NCBI GenBank assembly: GCA_014653935.1
Contig: JACWDU010000002.1
Coordinates: 1-58,805 of the forward strand
Source of the DNA: Pelagibacterales bacterium SAG-MED23
GTDB lineage: Bacteria > Pseudomonadota > Alphaproteobacteria > Pelagibacterales > Pelagibacteraceae
DNA length: 58,805 nt
Direction of reading: 5' to 3'
The position numbers and the translations under genes were made by a program. How positions within the stretch are numbered: the first letter of the stretch is position 1; each line of letters starts with the position of its first letter. The notes under the pieces were generated by a model. The model saw only the letters and a program-made list of their open reading frames with translations, ran no database searches and was not told the origin of the DNA. Of the stretch, positions 18,050 through 27,825 are shown piece after piece.

Positions 18050-19870
18050 ATGTGTGGAATAATTGGAATAATAAGTTCTAAAGAAGTTTCTAGTAGAATA
18101 GTCAATTCACTTAAAAAACTTGAATATAGAGGGTATGATTCTGCAGGGATTGCAACTTTAGTTGAAGGAAATATAAACGAGGTAAAGTGTGAGGGTAGAG
18201 TTGATATTTTAGAAAAAGATATATCAAAATTTAATCTTAAAGGAGATATTGGTATCGGTCATGTTAGGTGGGCGACACATGGTAAACCGAGTAAAATTAA
18301 TGCCCATCCTCATTCGTCAGAAAAGGTTTCGGTTGTTCATAATGGTATTATAGAAAATTCAACAATTTTAAAAAAACTTTTAGAAAAGAAAGGATATGTA
18401 TTCAAATCACAAACCGACACCGAGGTAATAGCCCATCTTGTTACAGATTACTTAAAAAAAAATTCACTCAAAGATACTATTATTAAAGTTTTAAAAAAAC
18501 TTCATGGTAGTTTTGCATTAGGGATAATTTTTAAAGATAAAAATAATTTAATGATTGGGGCAAGAAGAGGCTCTCCTTTGGCAGTTGGATATGGTCCAAA
18601 TGAAAATTATCTTGGCTCCGACTCATATGCTCTGAAATCTATGACTAACAAAATTTCTTATTTAGAAGATGGAGAGTTTTGCATTATCAAAAGAGATCAA
18701 ATTGAATTCTTTGAAGGTAATGGGATTAAGGTAAATAAAAAAGTAATGAATCTTTCTAAAGAAGAACTTAATTATGACAAAGGTGACTACAAATATTTCA
18801 TGGAAAAGGAGATAGATGAACAGCCTTCAACTATTAATGATTGTATTAATGAATATGTGGATAAATATAATAATCAAATAAATATTTATAATTTTCCATG
18901 GAAAATAAGTTCTTTAAAAGCCATTGTATTGATTGGGTGTGGAACAGCATACCATGCATGCTTGGTTGCAAAATATTGGTTAGAGCAAAATACAAATTTA
19001 GATGTGAGTATAGATATAGCTTCTGAGTTTAGATATCGAAAAGTTAGATTTAAAAAAGATTGTTTATACGTATTCGTATCACAATCAGGTGAAACTGCTG
19101 ATACATATGCGGCTTTAGAATTGTGTAAGAAAAACAAAATGAAAACTTGTGCAGTTGTAAATGTTGTAGAAAGCTCAATAGCAAGAGATGCGGATTTAGT
19201 TTTACCTATATATTGTGGACAAGAAATAGGTGTGGCATCTACAAAAGCTTTTCTTGGGCAAATGTTAGTATTATATATATTGTCCCTAAAAATTTCATTT
19301 GATCAGAAACTAATTACAAAGAAAACATATCATGCAAAGATTAAAAATTTACTATTATTGTCAAATTCTGCAAAAAAAACACTCAAATTGGATCATAAAC
19401 TTTTAAAAATTGGTAAAGTTTTTGCTCAAGCAAAAGGATGTATGTTTTTAGGAAGAGGTTACTCTTTTCCTATTGCTCTAGAGGGTGCATTGAAGCTAAA
19501 AGAACTAGCTTATGTACATGCTGAGGGTTATCCAGCAGGTGAAATGAAACATGGACCATTAGCTTTAATAGAAGAGGGTATGCCTGTAGTCGTTATAGCT
19601 CCTAGAGACGAGCACTATTTAAAGACTATGTCTAATATGCAGGAAGTTATCGCCCGTGGAGCAAAGGTATTGCTAATTACAAATAAAAATAAAGATGAAA
19701 TAATTTCTGAAAACATTTGGGAGCAAATAGAAGTTGATAAATTGAATGACGAGTTGATTCCATTTTTAACAACTATCCCTTTGCAAAAATTGGCTTTTTA
19801 TTCAGCATTGGAAAAAGGTTATGATATTGATAAACCAAGAAATTTGGCTAAATCAGTAACAGTAGAATAA
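18050..19870 (+). CDS. glmS: Glutamine-fructose-6-phosphate aminotransferase
   Basis: Makes glucosamine-6-phosphate from fructose-6-phosphate and glutamine, the entry step to peptidoglycan and LPS amino sugars. 606 aa, full length. The mature glutaminase starts MCGIIGI with the catalytic Cys2; RWATHG and HNGIIEN follow. Two SIS domains carry CGTAYHA, SQSGETADT and the C-terminal PRNLAKSVTVE. Starts immediately after the GlmU-like gene, so the two consecutive pathway steps are co-expressed. Confidence 0.96.
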   Translation: MCGIIGIISSKEVSSRIVNSLKKLEYRGYDSAGIATLVEGNINEVKCEGRVDILEKDISKFNLKGDIGIGHVRWATHGKPSKINAHPHSSEKVSVVHNGIIENSTILKKLLEKKGYVFKSQTDTEVIAHLVTDYLKKNSLKDTIIKVLKKLHGSFALGIIFKDKNNLMIGARRGSPLAVGYGPNENYLGSDSYALKSMTNKISYLEDGEFCIIKRDQIEFFEGNGIKVNKKVMNLSKEELNYDKGDYKYFMEKEIDEQPSTINDCINEYVDKYNNQINIYNFPWKISSLKAIVLIGCGTAYHACLVAKYWLEQNTNLDVSIDIASEFRYRKVRFKKDCLYVFVSQSGETADTYAALELCKKNKMKTCAVVNVVESSIARDADLVLPIYCGQEIGVASTKAFLGQMLVLYILSLKISFDQKLITKKTYHAKIKNLLLLSNSAKKTLKLDHKLLKIGKVFAQAKGCMFLGRGYSFPIALEGALKLKELAYVHAEGYPAGEMKHGPLALIEEGMPVVVIAPRDEHYLKTMSNMQEVIARGAKVLLITNKNKDEIISENIWEQIEVDKLNDELIPFLTTIPLQKLAFYSALEKGYDIDKPRNLAKSVTVE

Positions 19871-19871
19871 C

Positions 19872-20588
19872 TTGTATTATTATTTATCAAAATTTTTAGG
19901 ACCCTTATTAAACCCAACAAATATTTTGTTTATAATTTTAATAATTTTATTTATTTTTTATTTAATTAGTAAAAGAAAAATTATCTTAAAAATATTAATT
20001 TTAAATTTATTTCTAATAATAATTATTGCTTTTTTTCCAACAGGATCTTTAGGTCTAAAATATCTTGAAAAGGAATTTAAAATTGAAAAAAAATACAAAA
20101 ATATAAAAAATATTTTAGTTTTGTCAGGAGCAGATGAAAGGATAATAGCATCAATAAGTTTAGCCTATCAATATCCAGACTCAAAAATTTTTTATGTCGG
20201 TGGAAATGCTTATCTAGTCAAAAATAAAGATAATGATGATCCTACCATTGCTAGAAAATTTTATAGTGATCTTAATTTTGATATGGATCGTATTAACTTT
20301 ATTGGTAAATCAAGGAATACAATTGAAAATTTTAAAGAAATTAAAGAGTTAAATTTAAAATATTCAGAGACTATTTTGATTACTTCAGCATATCACATGA
20401 AGAGATCCATGATGATTGCTAAAAAGCAGGGAGTAAAAGTTAATCCTTATCCTGTTAATCTTATTTCAAGATCAAAAACACCTATGCTAAATAGTTATCA
20501 AGGATTTGATGTCACTTATAATCTCTCAAAATTTAATACCTTTTTTAGAGAAATCCTCGGAATTATAGCTTTTAAAATAACTAATTAA
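19872..20588 (+). CDS. YdcF/ElyC-like DUF218 membrane protein
   Basis: 238 aa with two N-terminal membrane helices (about residues 10-60) and a soluble DUF218 domain: ILVLSGADERI, IFYVGGNAY, SRNTIENFKEI and ILITSAYHMKRSM. Members such as ElyC act in envelope/peptidoglycan-lipid homeostasis, which fits its place after glmS, but the reaction is not known. The start is TTG 19872, one base after the glmS stop. Confidence 0.82.
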   Translation: MYYYLSKFLGPLLNPTNILFIILIILFIFYLISKRKIILKILILNLFLIIIIAFFPTGSLGLKYLEKEFKIEKKYKNIKNILVLSGADERIIASISLAYQYPDSKIFYVGGNAYLVKNKDNDDPTIARKFYSDLNFDMDRINFIGKSRNTIENFKEIKELNLKYSETILITSAYHMKRSMMIAKKQGVKVNPYPVNLISRSKTPMLNSYQGFDVTYNLSKFNTFFREILGIIAFKITN

Positions 20589-20672
20589 TCTTTTTTTATG
20601 GTTTTTAGTAAAAAAAAAATAATTTACTTTTTTTTATTAAAATCAGATATATATACACCTTGAGATTGTATT

Positions 20673-22052
20673 ATGAAAAAATGGAATGCAAATAGTTGGA
20701 GAAATTATCCAGTTAAACACATCCCTGAATATAAGGATGAGGATGAGTTAAACTTAGTTTTAAAAAAATTAAAAAATTTCCCCCCATTAGTTTTTGCAGG
20801 TGAAACTAGACACCTCAAAGATCAATTAGCTAATGTCGTTGATGGTAAAGCTTTCTTATTACAAGGTGGTGATTGTGCAGAGAGTTTTGCGGAATTTAAT
20901 CCAGATAATATTAGAGATTATTTTAAACTAATGCTTCAAATGTCATTAGTATTAACATACTCAGCATCTTTACCAGTGGTAAAATTAGGAAGAATAGCAG
21001 GACAATTTTCAAAACCAAGAAGTGCTCCCACAGAAAAACAAGGAGACATAGAACTCCCGAGTTATTTGGGAGATAATATAAATGGTATGGAATTTACTGA
21101 AGCTGCTCGTATCCCAGATCCAAAAAGATTATTTAGGGCATATTCTCAATCGGCTTCTACATTAAATTTAATCAGAGCATTTTCCAATGGTGGATTTGCT
21201 GATTTAAAAAAAGTTCACTTATGGAATTTGGGATATATAAAATCATCAGCTCAAGCTAAAAAATTTAAAGAATTAGAAGATAAAATCGCGGATGCTCTTG
21301 CCTTTATGGAGGCATGTGGAATTACATCAGACTTTAATAGAAGACTATACACTGTTAATTTCTGGACATCACATGAAGCATTGCATTTACCATTTGAGGA
21401 AACGATGACAAGAATAGATTCAACAACTGGTGAATATCATGATACCTCAGCACATTTTGTGTGGATAGGAGACAGAACAAGACAAATTGATGGTGGTCAT
21501 GTTGAGTTCTGTAGAGGTATTGAGAATCCTATTGGAATTAAGTGTGGACCAACTTCTAAACCTGAAGAGATAGTTAAAATTTGTGAGCTGATTAATCCAA
21601 AAAATGAAAAAGGGAAAATTACATTAATTTCTAGATTTGGTCATGATCAAGTAGAAAAATATTTACCAAAACTTATCAGAGGAATTAAAAAAGAGGGACA
21701 TAATGTTATTTGGTCATGTGACCCGATGCATGGAAATACGATTAAATCAACTACAGGATTTAAGACAAGACCTTTTAATAATGTTTTAAATGAAGTTAAA
21801 AACGTATTTGGTGTTCATCAAAGTGAAGGATCATATGCTGGCGGTCTTCATATTGAAATGACAGGTCAAAATGTGACAGAATGTACAGGTGGCGCTCAAA
21901 AAATATCAGATACAGACTTATCAAGCAGATATCATACTCAGTGTGATCCAAGACTAAATGCAAATCAAGCTTTAGAATTAGCATTCTTAATTTCAGATGA
22001 GATTAAAAAAAATAGCTTATATGCCAAAAATGGCATTAGAGCGGCATCTTAA
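20673..22052 (+). CDS. 3-deoxy-7-phosphoheptulonate synthase, class II
   Basis: First enzyme of the shikimate pathway, plant/mycobacterial-type (class II), 459 aa. Diagnostic blocks: LQGGDCAESF, GRIAGQFSKPRS, HFVWIGDRTRQ, GIKCGPT and the metal-site CDPMHGNT. Class II enzymes are unrelated in detail to E. coli AroF/G/H. Starts with ATG after an 84-base AT-rich gap that may hold its promoter. Confidence 0.94.
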   Translation: MKKWNANSWRNYPVKHIPEYKDEDELNLVLKKLKNFPPLVFAGETRHLKDQLANVVDGKAFLLQGGDCAESFAEFNPDNIRDYFKLMLQMSLVLTYSASLPVVKLGRIAGQFSKPRSAPTEKQGDIELPSYLGDNINGMEFTEAARIPDPKRLFRAYSQSASTLNLIRAFSNGGFADLKKVHLWNLGYIKSSAQAKKFKELEDKIADALAFMEACGITSDFNRRLYTVNFWTSHEALHLPFEETMTRIDSTTGEYHDTSAHFVWIGDRTRQIDGGHVEFCRGIENPIGIKCGPTSKPEEIVKICELINPKNEKGKITLISRFGHDQVEKYLPKLIRGIKKEGHNVIWSCDPMHGNTIKSTTGFKTRPFNNVLNEVKNVFGVHQSEGSYAGGLHIEMTGQNVTECTGGAQKISDTDLSSRYHTQCDPRLNANQALELAFLISDEIKKNSLYAKNGIRAAS

Positions 22053-22089
22053 TCATTTAATTTTTTAAATTAATTATTATATTTTCAAT

Positions 22090-22827
22090 ATGACACCTAG
22101 CAAAAAAGTAACATTTATTAAAGACTGGATATTGAATTACGTAAATTCAATGCCTAAAAAAGCCGAGTCTTTGGTTATTGGAATTTCAGGAGGAATAGAC
22201 TCATCTGTTTCTAGTACTTTGAGTGCAATGACAGGATTGAGGACTATCGTTTTATCAATGCCTATAAAACAAGCAAGTTCTCAACATGACTTAAGTTTAA
22301 ACCATCAGGAATGGTTAAAGCAAAATTTTAAAAATGTTGAAGGTATGACAGTTGAGCTAGATAGCCTTTTTTCTACATTTGAAAATACTTTAAAAAACTT
22401 TAATAGTTTACATGGTATGGCAAACTCAAGAGCTAGATTAAGAATGACAACTCTGTATCAAGTAGCGGCTGCAAATAATGGAATAGTAGTTGGCACAGGA
22501 AACAAAGTTGAGGATTTTGGAGTAGGTTTTTACACAAAATATGGTGATGGTGGAGTTGATATTTCACCAATAGCTGATTGCAATAAGACAGAAATCTGGG
22601 AATTAGGAAAAGAATTAAAAATTTTACAAGAGATTATTGACGCCCCTCCAACAGATGGTTTATGGGATGATGGTAGAACTGATGAAGGTCAGTTAGGCTT
22701 AAGTTATAAAGAACTCGAAGAAGCAATGGAAAATGAAAATTCAAAAAATAGAGAAAAATATATCCAAATAAGAAACGCAAATTTGCATAAAATGGATCCA
22801 ATTCCAGTTTGCAAGATTCCTAGCTAA
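22090..22827 (+). CDS. nadE: NAD+ synthase, ammonia-type
   Basis: Amidates nicotinic acid adenine dinucleotide to NAD+. 245 aa, only the synthetase domain without the N-terminal glutaminase, so free ammonia is the expected nitrogen source. The P-loop SGGIDSS (about 35-41) and the acidic motif GTGNKVEDFGVGFYTKYGDG are clear; DDGRTDEGQLGLSY closes the active site. nadK lies 25 kb away in the same window. Confidence 0.93.
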   Translation: MTPSKKVTFIKDWILNYVNSMPKKAESLVIGISGGIDSSVSSTLSAMTGLRTIVLSMPIKQASSQHDLSLNHQEWLKQNFKNVEGMTVELDSLFSTFENTLKNFNSLHGMANSRARLRMTTLYQVAAANNGIVVGTGNKVEDFGVGFYTKYGDGGVDISPIADCNKTEIWELGKELKILQEIIDAPPTDGLWDDGRTDEGQLGLSYKELEEAMENENSKNREKYIQIRNANLHKMDPIPVCKIPS

Positions 22828-22872
22828 TCAAATAGATTCACAAATCTATAATTAAAGTATATTCCTTAAATA

Positions 22873-24234
22873 ATGAATAAAGATATTTTTTTAACAAATA
22901 GCTATGGTGGAAAAAAAGAAAAATTTCAGCCAATAGATAAAAATGATATTAAAATGTATGTTTGTGGTCCCACAGTTTATGATGATCCACATATAGGAAA
23001 TGCAAGACCATTAGTCGTATTTGATATTCTTTTTAAAGTTTTAAAATGTAAATATGGCAAAGATAATGTTACATATGTTAGGAATATTACAGATATTGAT
23101 GATAAAATAATTCAATCTGCAAAAGATAAAAAAATTACAATCTCTGAATTAACAAATAAGATAAATATTAATTTCCAAAAGGATTGTAAATATCTCAATT
23201 GTGAAGAACCTAGCTTTCAACCCAAAGCAACAGAAAATATAAACGAAATGATCAAAATGATCAGCATTTTAATTGAGAAAGGTTTTGCTTATGAAAGTAA
23301 AAGACATATTTATTTTGAGGTTAAAAAATTTAAAGATTATGGAAAATTATCAAATAAAAAAATAGACGATCTAATATCAGGATCTAGAGTAGAGGTATCA
23401 AGCAATAAGAAAAATGCTGAAGATTTTGTGTTATGGAAACCTTCAAGTGAAGATGAGCCAAGTTGGTCATCACCTTGGGGAAATGGTAGACCAGGCTGGC
23501 ACTTAGAATGTTCGGTAATGTCAAAAAAATATCTTGGTGATAATTTTGATATACATGGAGGGGGTAGAGATTTAATATTTCCACACCATGAAAATGAAAT
23601 TGCCCAATCACGATGTGCTAATGAAACTGAAGTTTTTTCAAATTATTGGATACATAATGGATTTATTACCTTATCAAATGAAAAAATGGCAAAATCACAG
23701 GGCAATATTTTAAAGATAAGTGATTTTAAAAAGAATGTAAATGGTCAAGCTCTTAGACTAGCTTTAATTAGCGCTCAGTATAGACAGCCTTTAGATTGGA
23801 ATGATAAACTTTTAGACGAAAGTCAAAAAACAATCGATAAATGGTACAAAAGTTATATTGAACTGGAAAAGTCCAAACTAATTTCTGATGATGATCTTTA
23901 TCCTTTGTATGATGATTTAAATACACCAAAGTACATTGCCAATCTTCATAAACTATATGAAAAATCTCAATCAGGTAATGCAGAGGATAAAAAAAAGTTT
24001 GTATCTGCATGTAATTTTGTAGGACTATTAACTGAAACTAAAGATGAATGGGATAATTTCAAAAAAAATAAATCTGACTTAAGTGATGAGTTAATTGAAA
24101 TAAAAATTAAAGAACGAAATCAGGCTAGAGATGATAAAAATTACGAATTAGCTGATAAAATCCGTAATGAGCTTTTGGAAAAAGGAGTTCAAATAGAGGA
24201 TAAAGATGGTAAAACCTCGTGGAAATTTAAATAA
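22873..24234 (+). CDS. cysS: Cysteinyl-tRNA synthetase
   Basis: Class I synthetase charging tRNA-Cys, 453 aa. The zinc ligand region and HIGH box appear as CGPTVYDDPHIGNAR, a second zinc part as WHLECSVMS and HHENEIAQS, and the KMSKS box as EKMAKSQGN. It overlaps cimA by one base, and the final C-terminal tRNA-binding helices are present. Confidence 0.95.
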   Translation: MNKDIFLTNSYGGKKEKFQPIDKNDIKMYVCGPTVYDDPHIGNARPLVVFDILFKVLKCKYGKDNVTYVRNITDIDDKIIQSAKDKKITISELTNKININFQKDCKYLNCEEPSFQPKATENINEMIKMISILIEKGFAYESKRHIYFEVKKFKDYGKLSNKKIDDLISGSRVEVSSNKKNAEDFVLWKPSSEDEPSWSSPWGNGRPGWHLECSVMSKKYLGDNFDIHGGGRDLIFPHHENEIAQSRCANETEVFSNYWIHNGFITLSNEKMAKSQGNILKISDFKKNVNGQALRLALISAQYRQPLDWNDKLLDESQKTIDKWYKSYIELEKSKLISDDDLYPLYDDLNTPKYIANLHKLYEKSQSGNAEDKKKFVSACNFVGLLTETKDEWDNFKKNKSDLSDELIEIKIKERNQARDDKNYELADKIRNELLEKGVQIEDKDGKTSWKFK

Positions 24235-25832
24235 TGTCAGACAAAATATACATATTTGATACAACTTTACGAGATGGCGCGCAAACACAAGGTGTAGATT
24301 TTTCTTTAGATGACAAAGAAAAAATCTCTCTAGCATTAGATAATCTTGGTGTTGATTACATAGAAGGAGGATGGCCAGGAGCTAATCCCACGGACACAGA
24401 GTTTTTTAATAAACAACATTCTTTTAACCATTCTATATTAACAGCTTTTGGAATGACAAAAAAATCAGATCATAGCGCCGAGAATGATCCAATGATTTCC
24501 TCTTTAATAAATTCTAAGGCAAATTCAATTTGTTTATTTGGAAAATCTTGGGATTTTCATGTTGATGTTGCTCTAGGCATATCCAAAGATCAAAATTTAA
24601 AAAATATTAGCGAAAGTGCAAAACATATAATTAATTCAGGAAAAGAATTTATGTTCGATGCTGAGCATTTTTTTGACGGATATAAGTCAAATAAAGAATA
24701 CGCTTTAAGTTGCATCAAGTCAGCATTTGATCAAGGCGCCAGGTGGATTGTATTATGTGATACAAATGGTGGTACCTTGCCTCATGAAATATCAAAAATA
24801 GTTTCAGATGTATCAAAACATATACCTGGTAAAAATTTAGGAATTCATGCTCACAACGATACAGAAAATGCAGTTGCAAATTCTTTAGTTGCAATCCAAG
24901 CCGGAGTTAGACAGGTCCAGGGAACAATCAATGGTTTAGGGGAAAGATGTGGTAATGCTAATTTAATGTCTCTTATACCTTCATTGTATTTAAAACAGGA
25001 ATTTTCAAACAATTATGAAATAAATATAAAAGAGGAGAATATTAAGCATTTAACACAATGCTCTAGGTTATTAGATGAAATTTTAAACAGAAAACCAAAC
25101 AAACATTTGCCTTACGTTGGTGCTGCAGCTTTTTCACATAAAGGTGGAATGCATGTTTCAGCGGTTCAGAAAGATCCAAAAACTTATGAACACATTGATC
25201 CAAAAGAAGTTGGCAATGTTAGAAATATAGTTGTGTCAGATCAGGCTGGACAATCAAATATCTTATCAAGATTAGGAACCATTGGAATTGATATCAAAAA
25301 AAATGACCCTAAAATTAAAGAACTTCTGGACGAAGTAAAAGGAAGAGAGTTTATTGGTTATAGTTATGATGGTGCAGACGCATCATTTGAATTATTAGCA
25401 AGAAGAATAGTTGGCGAAATACCGAGATACTTAATTATTAAGGCATATGATGTATCTGTTAAAAAAAATTCGTCAGGAGATATTATTTCATCTGCAAAAG
25501 CAGAATTAGAAGTAGATGGAGAAACAATTATTTGTGAAGGTGAAGGGAACGGACCAGTTAATGCTTTGGATAATGCAATTAGAAAAAACATAAAAAAAAT
25601 TTCTAAATACTCTGATTATCTTAAAGACTTAAGATTAGTTGATTATAAAGTAAGAATATTAAATACAGGAACAGAAGCTGTAACTAGGGTTTCTATTGAG
25701 AGCACGGATTCTAAAGGAAAAAACTGGTTTACAATTGGAGTTTCTCCAAACATTATAGATGCATCATTTAAAGCATTAATAGATAGTCTTGATTATAAGT
25801 TATTTAAAGACAATGCACCAGCAAGTGCTTAA
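24234..25832 (+). CDS. cimA: (R)-citramalate synthase
   Basis: Condenses acetyl-CoA and pyruvate, opening the threonine-independent isoleucine route. 532 aa: the HMGL/LeuA-type TIM barrel (FDTTLRDGAQTQGV at residues 8-21, HAHNDTENAVANS) and a C-terminal LeuA-dimer regulatory domain (about 400-525, ending with GVSPNIIDASFKAL). The length and the DGAQTQG signature favour CimA over LeuA. Its stop overlaps the start of the trmJ-like gene. Confidence 0.92.
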   Translation: MSDKIYIFDTTLRDGAQTQGVDFSLDDKEKISLALDNLGVDYIEGGWPGANPTDTEFFNKQHSFNHSILTAFGMTKKSDHSAENDPMISSLINSKANSICLFGKSWDFHVDVALGISKDQNLKNISESAKHIINSGKEFMFDAEHFFDGYKSNKEYALSCIKSAFDQGARWIVLCDTNGGTLPHEISKIVSDVSKHIPGKNLGIHAHNDTENAVANSLVAIQAGVRQVQGTINGLGERCGNANLMSLIPSLYLKQEFSNNYEINIKEENIKHLTQCSRLLDEILNRKPNKHLPYVGAAAFSHKGGMHVSAVQKDPKTYEHIDPKEVGNVRNIVVSDQAGQSNILSRLGTIGIDIKKNDPKIKELLDEVKGREFIGYSYDGADASFELLARRIVGEIPRYLIIKAYDVSVKKNSSGDIISSAKAELEVDGETIICEGEGNGPVNALDNAIRKNIKKISKYSDYLKDLRLVDYKVRILNTGTEAVTRVSIESTDSKGKNWFTIGVSPNIIDASFKALIDSLDYKLFKDNAPASA

Positions 25833-26545
25833 TGAGTTTTAACAATATATCATTTATTTTGCATAAGCCTCAGCTATCTGAAAATATAGGACTATGTGCA
25901 AGAGGAATGAAGAACTTTGGTTTTAAAAATTTATCATTGGTAGGACCAAGGCCAATATTCCCAAATGACAAAATTAAAGCAACTTCTGTTGGAGCTAAAG
26001 ATATAATAGAAAAAGCAAATATTTTTACTAATTTGGAAAAATCTTTAAACAAAACTGATATTCTTATTGCAACATCAGCTAGATTTAGAAATAAAAATAT
26101 TAAACATATTTCATTAGACGAATTAAAAAAAATTGATTTTTCAAAAAAAGTAAGTTTTTTGTTTGGTTCCGAGGCCTCAGGATTAACGAATAACGAAGTG
26201 AGCTACGCTGACTATACTTTACAGATCCCAAGTAATGCTAAATTTAGGTCATTAAATCTTTCACACAGTTTAGTAATAGTAGCCCAAACTGTTTCTAGCA
26301 TAATTTCAAAAGGAAAATTTGATTTTCAAAAATCAAAAAAAATACAAAAAGCAACCAAGAAAGAGATTTCTGCAATGTTAAATTTTTGTTTAACAACCCT
26401 AGAAAATAAAAATTTTTTTAAACAAAAAGCTAAAAAACCCATAATGCTTGAAAATTTGAGAAGTATTTTTTATAAAATGGAACTCTCTCAAAAAGAAATA
26501 CGCATTTTATCAAGTGTATTTGCGGGTTTAATTAAAAAACCTTGA
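25832..26545 (+). CDS. trmJ: SPOUT tRNA/rRNA 2'-O-methyltransferase, TrmJ-like
   Basis: 237 aa SpoU-family (alpha/beta knot) methyltransferase. KPQLSENIGLCARGMKNFG is the TrmJ-type motif 1 region, FLFGSEASGLTNNE motif 2 and SLNLSHSLVIVAQ motif 3 of the knot. TrmJ methylates position 32 of several tRNAs. C-terminal helical extension present. Its ATG overlaps the cimA stop. Confidence 0.88.
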   Translation: MSFNNISFILHKPQLSENIGLCARGMKNFGFKNLSLVGPRPIFPNDKIKATSVGAKDIIEKANIFTNLEKSLNKTDILIATSARFRNKNIKHISLDELKKIDFSKKVSFLFGSEASGLTNNEVSYADYTLQIPSNAKFRSLNLSHSLVIVAQTVSSIISKGKFDFQKSKKIQKATKKEISAMLNFCLTTLENKNFFKQKAKKPIMLENLRSIFYKMELSQKEIRILSSVFAGLIKKP

Positions 26546-26573
26546 TTGACAAAAATATATTGATGTCTATAAA
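26546..26573 (+). promoter_or_regulatory. Near-consensus sigma-70-type promoter for rpsD
   Basis: TTGACA (26546-26551) and TATAAA (26568-26573) are separated by 16 bases, one of the best promoter matches in the window. The rpsD ATG is at 26589, so the expected transcript leader is only about 8-10 bases with no ribosome site, i.e. nearly leaderless. The -35 overlaps the end of the trmJ-like gene. Confidence 0.6.
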
Positions 26574-26588
26574 CCCCATAACTGCAAT

Positions 26589-27206
26589 ATGACAAAACGA
26601 TTAAACTCAAAACATAAAGTCGATAGAAGACTTAAAGTAAATTTATGGGGAAGACCCAAAAGTCCATTTAATACTAGAGCATATCCTCCGGGCCAACATG
26701 GACAGTCAAAATCATCTAAACCATCTGATTACGGAATTCAGCTTCACGCTAAACAAAAACTAAAGTGTTACTACGGTAACATGAACGAAAGACAGTTTAG
26801 AAACATGTATAAAAGAGCAATAATGAAAAAAGGTGATACAGCTGAAAATTTAATTGGATTATTAGAAAGAAGATTGGATGCCGTGATCTATAGATCAAAA
26901 CTATCAAATACTATTTTTTCATCAAGACAATTGATTAACCACGGTCATGTAAGGGTAAATGGAAAAAAAGTTAATATATCAAGCTATCAGGTTAAGGAAG
27001 AGGATAGTGTTGAGATTAGAGATAAATCTAAACAATTAGCTTTAATTGATATTGCACTTGCAAATAAAGAAAGAGAAGTACCAGAATATTTACAATTAGA
27101 TGAGAAAAATAAAAAAGTTAAATTCGTAAGAATTCCAAAATTTGAAGAAGTTCCATATCCAGTTGTAATGGAGCCTAATTTGGTAATTGAGTATTATTCA
27201 AGATAA
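26589..27206 (+). CDS. rpsD: 30S ribosomal protein S4
   Basis: Primary 16S-binding protein of the small subunit, 205 aa. N-terminal part with KVDRRLKVNLWGRPKSPFNTR, then ERRLDAVIYRSK and the S4 RNA-binding domain INHGHVRVNGKKVNI. S4 often represses its own operon, but the very short leader here leaves little room for a pseudoknot operator. Its zinc-finger-like N-terminal Cys cluster is absent, as in many bacteria. Confidence 0.96.
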   Translation: MTKRLNSKHKVDRRLKVNLWGRPKSPFNTRAYPPGQHGQSKSSKPSDYGIQLHAKQKLKCYYGNMNERQFRNMYKRAIMKKGDTAENLIGLLERRLDAVIYRSKLSNTIFSSRQLINHGHVRVNGKKVNISSYQVKEEDSVEIRDKSKQLALIDIALANKEREVPEYLQLDEKNKKVKFVRIPKFEEVPYPVVMEPNLVIEYYSR

Positions 27207-27211
27207 TCATT

Positions 27212-27823
27212 CTGATTAAAAGAACTTCAAAAATTCACATAGAAAAAATTCTCTCAGAAAATCCAGACTGGAAAATATTGGATATTGGATGTGGATATGG
27301 TGCAAATAAGTATGCAACTACAATAAGCGATATTATGGATTTGTCAGATCATTATAAAGATAAATCTTTCATAAAAATTACAGAAAAAAAATTACCTTTT
27401 AAAGATAACGAGTTTGATTTTGTTATCGCCTCTCACGTTGCTGAACATGTTGAAGATATTTCTTATTTTTTTAATGAATTATCTAGAGTTGGAAAAAAAG
27501 GATATATCGAAGTACCAACAAGACTTGAAGATAATCTGGTTTTTGAAAATAAAAAAGCTCATATTTGGCACCTAATATTTGATGATGTTAATAAAAGAAT
27601 TAATATTTCAAAAAAACAACAATACTTTGAACCAGTTTTAACCGTAGGAACAATAAAAAAACTAAATGAATATTTTCGTGAAAGTTTAGTAATAGAGTTA
27701 AGTTGGGAAGATAGTATTAAATTTAATATGGATGAAGATAATTTAAAAACCCCAGTTAAAATCTCAATTTTAAATTTGTTAAAAAAATATTTTTCAAAAA
27801 AAATTAGGTTATTAATTAAATAA
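27212..27823 (+). CDS. Class I SAM-dependent methyltransferase with no canonical start codon
   Basis: Methyltransf_11-like protein: motif I LDIGCGYGA, then LPFKDNEFDFVIASHVAEHVED (motifs III/IV region). The reading frame is open from the TGA at 27188, and the residues before motif I (KRTSKIHIEKILSEN, then DWKI) look like the usual helix-strand lead-in. Between the stop and motif I there is no ATG, GTG or TTG except TTG 27278, which lies inside motif I. CTG 27212 is taken as the least unlikely start; ATT 27209 or 27215 are alternatives. It begins 5 bases after rpsD, so reinitiation is plausible. Target unknown. Confidence 0.6.
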   Translation: MIKRTSKIHIEKILSENPDWKILDIGCGYGANKYATTISDIMDLSDHYKDKSFIKITEKKLPFKDNEFDFVIASHVAEHVEDISYFFNELSRVGKKGYIEVPTRLEDNLVFENKKAHIWHLIFDDVNKRINISKKQQYFEPVLTVGTIKKLNEYFRESLVIELSWEDSIKFNMDEDNLKTPVKISILNLLKKYFSKKIRLLIK

Positions 27824-27825
27824 GA

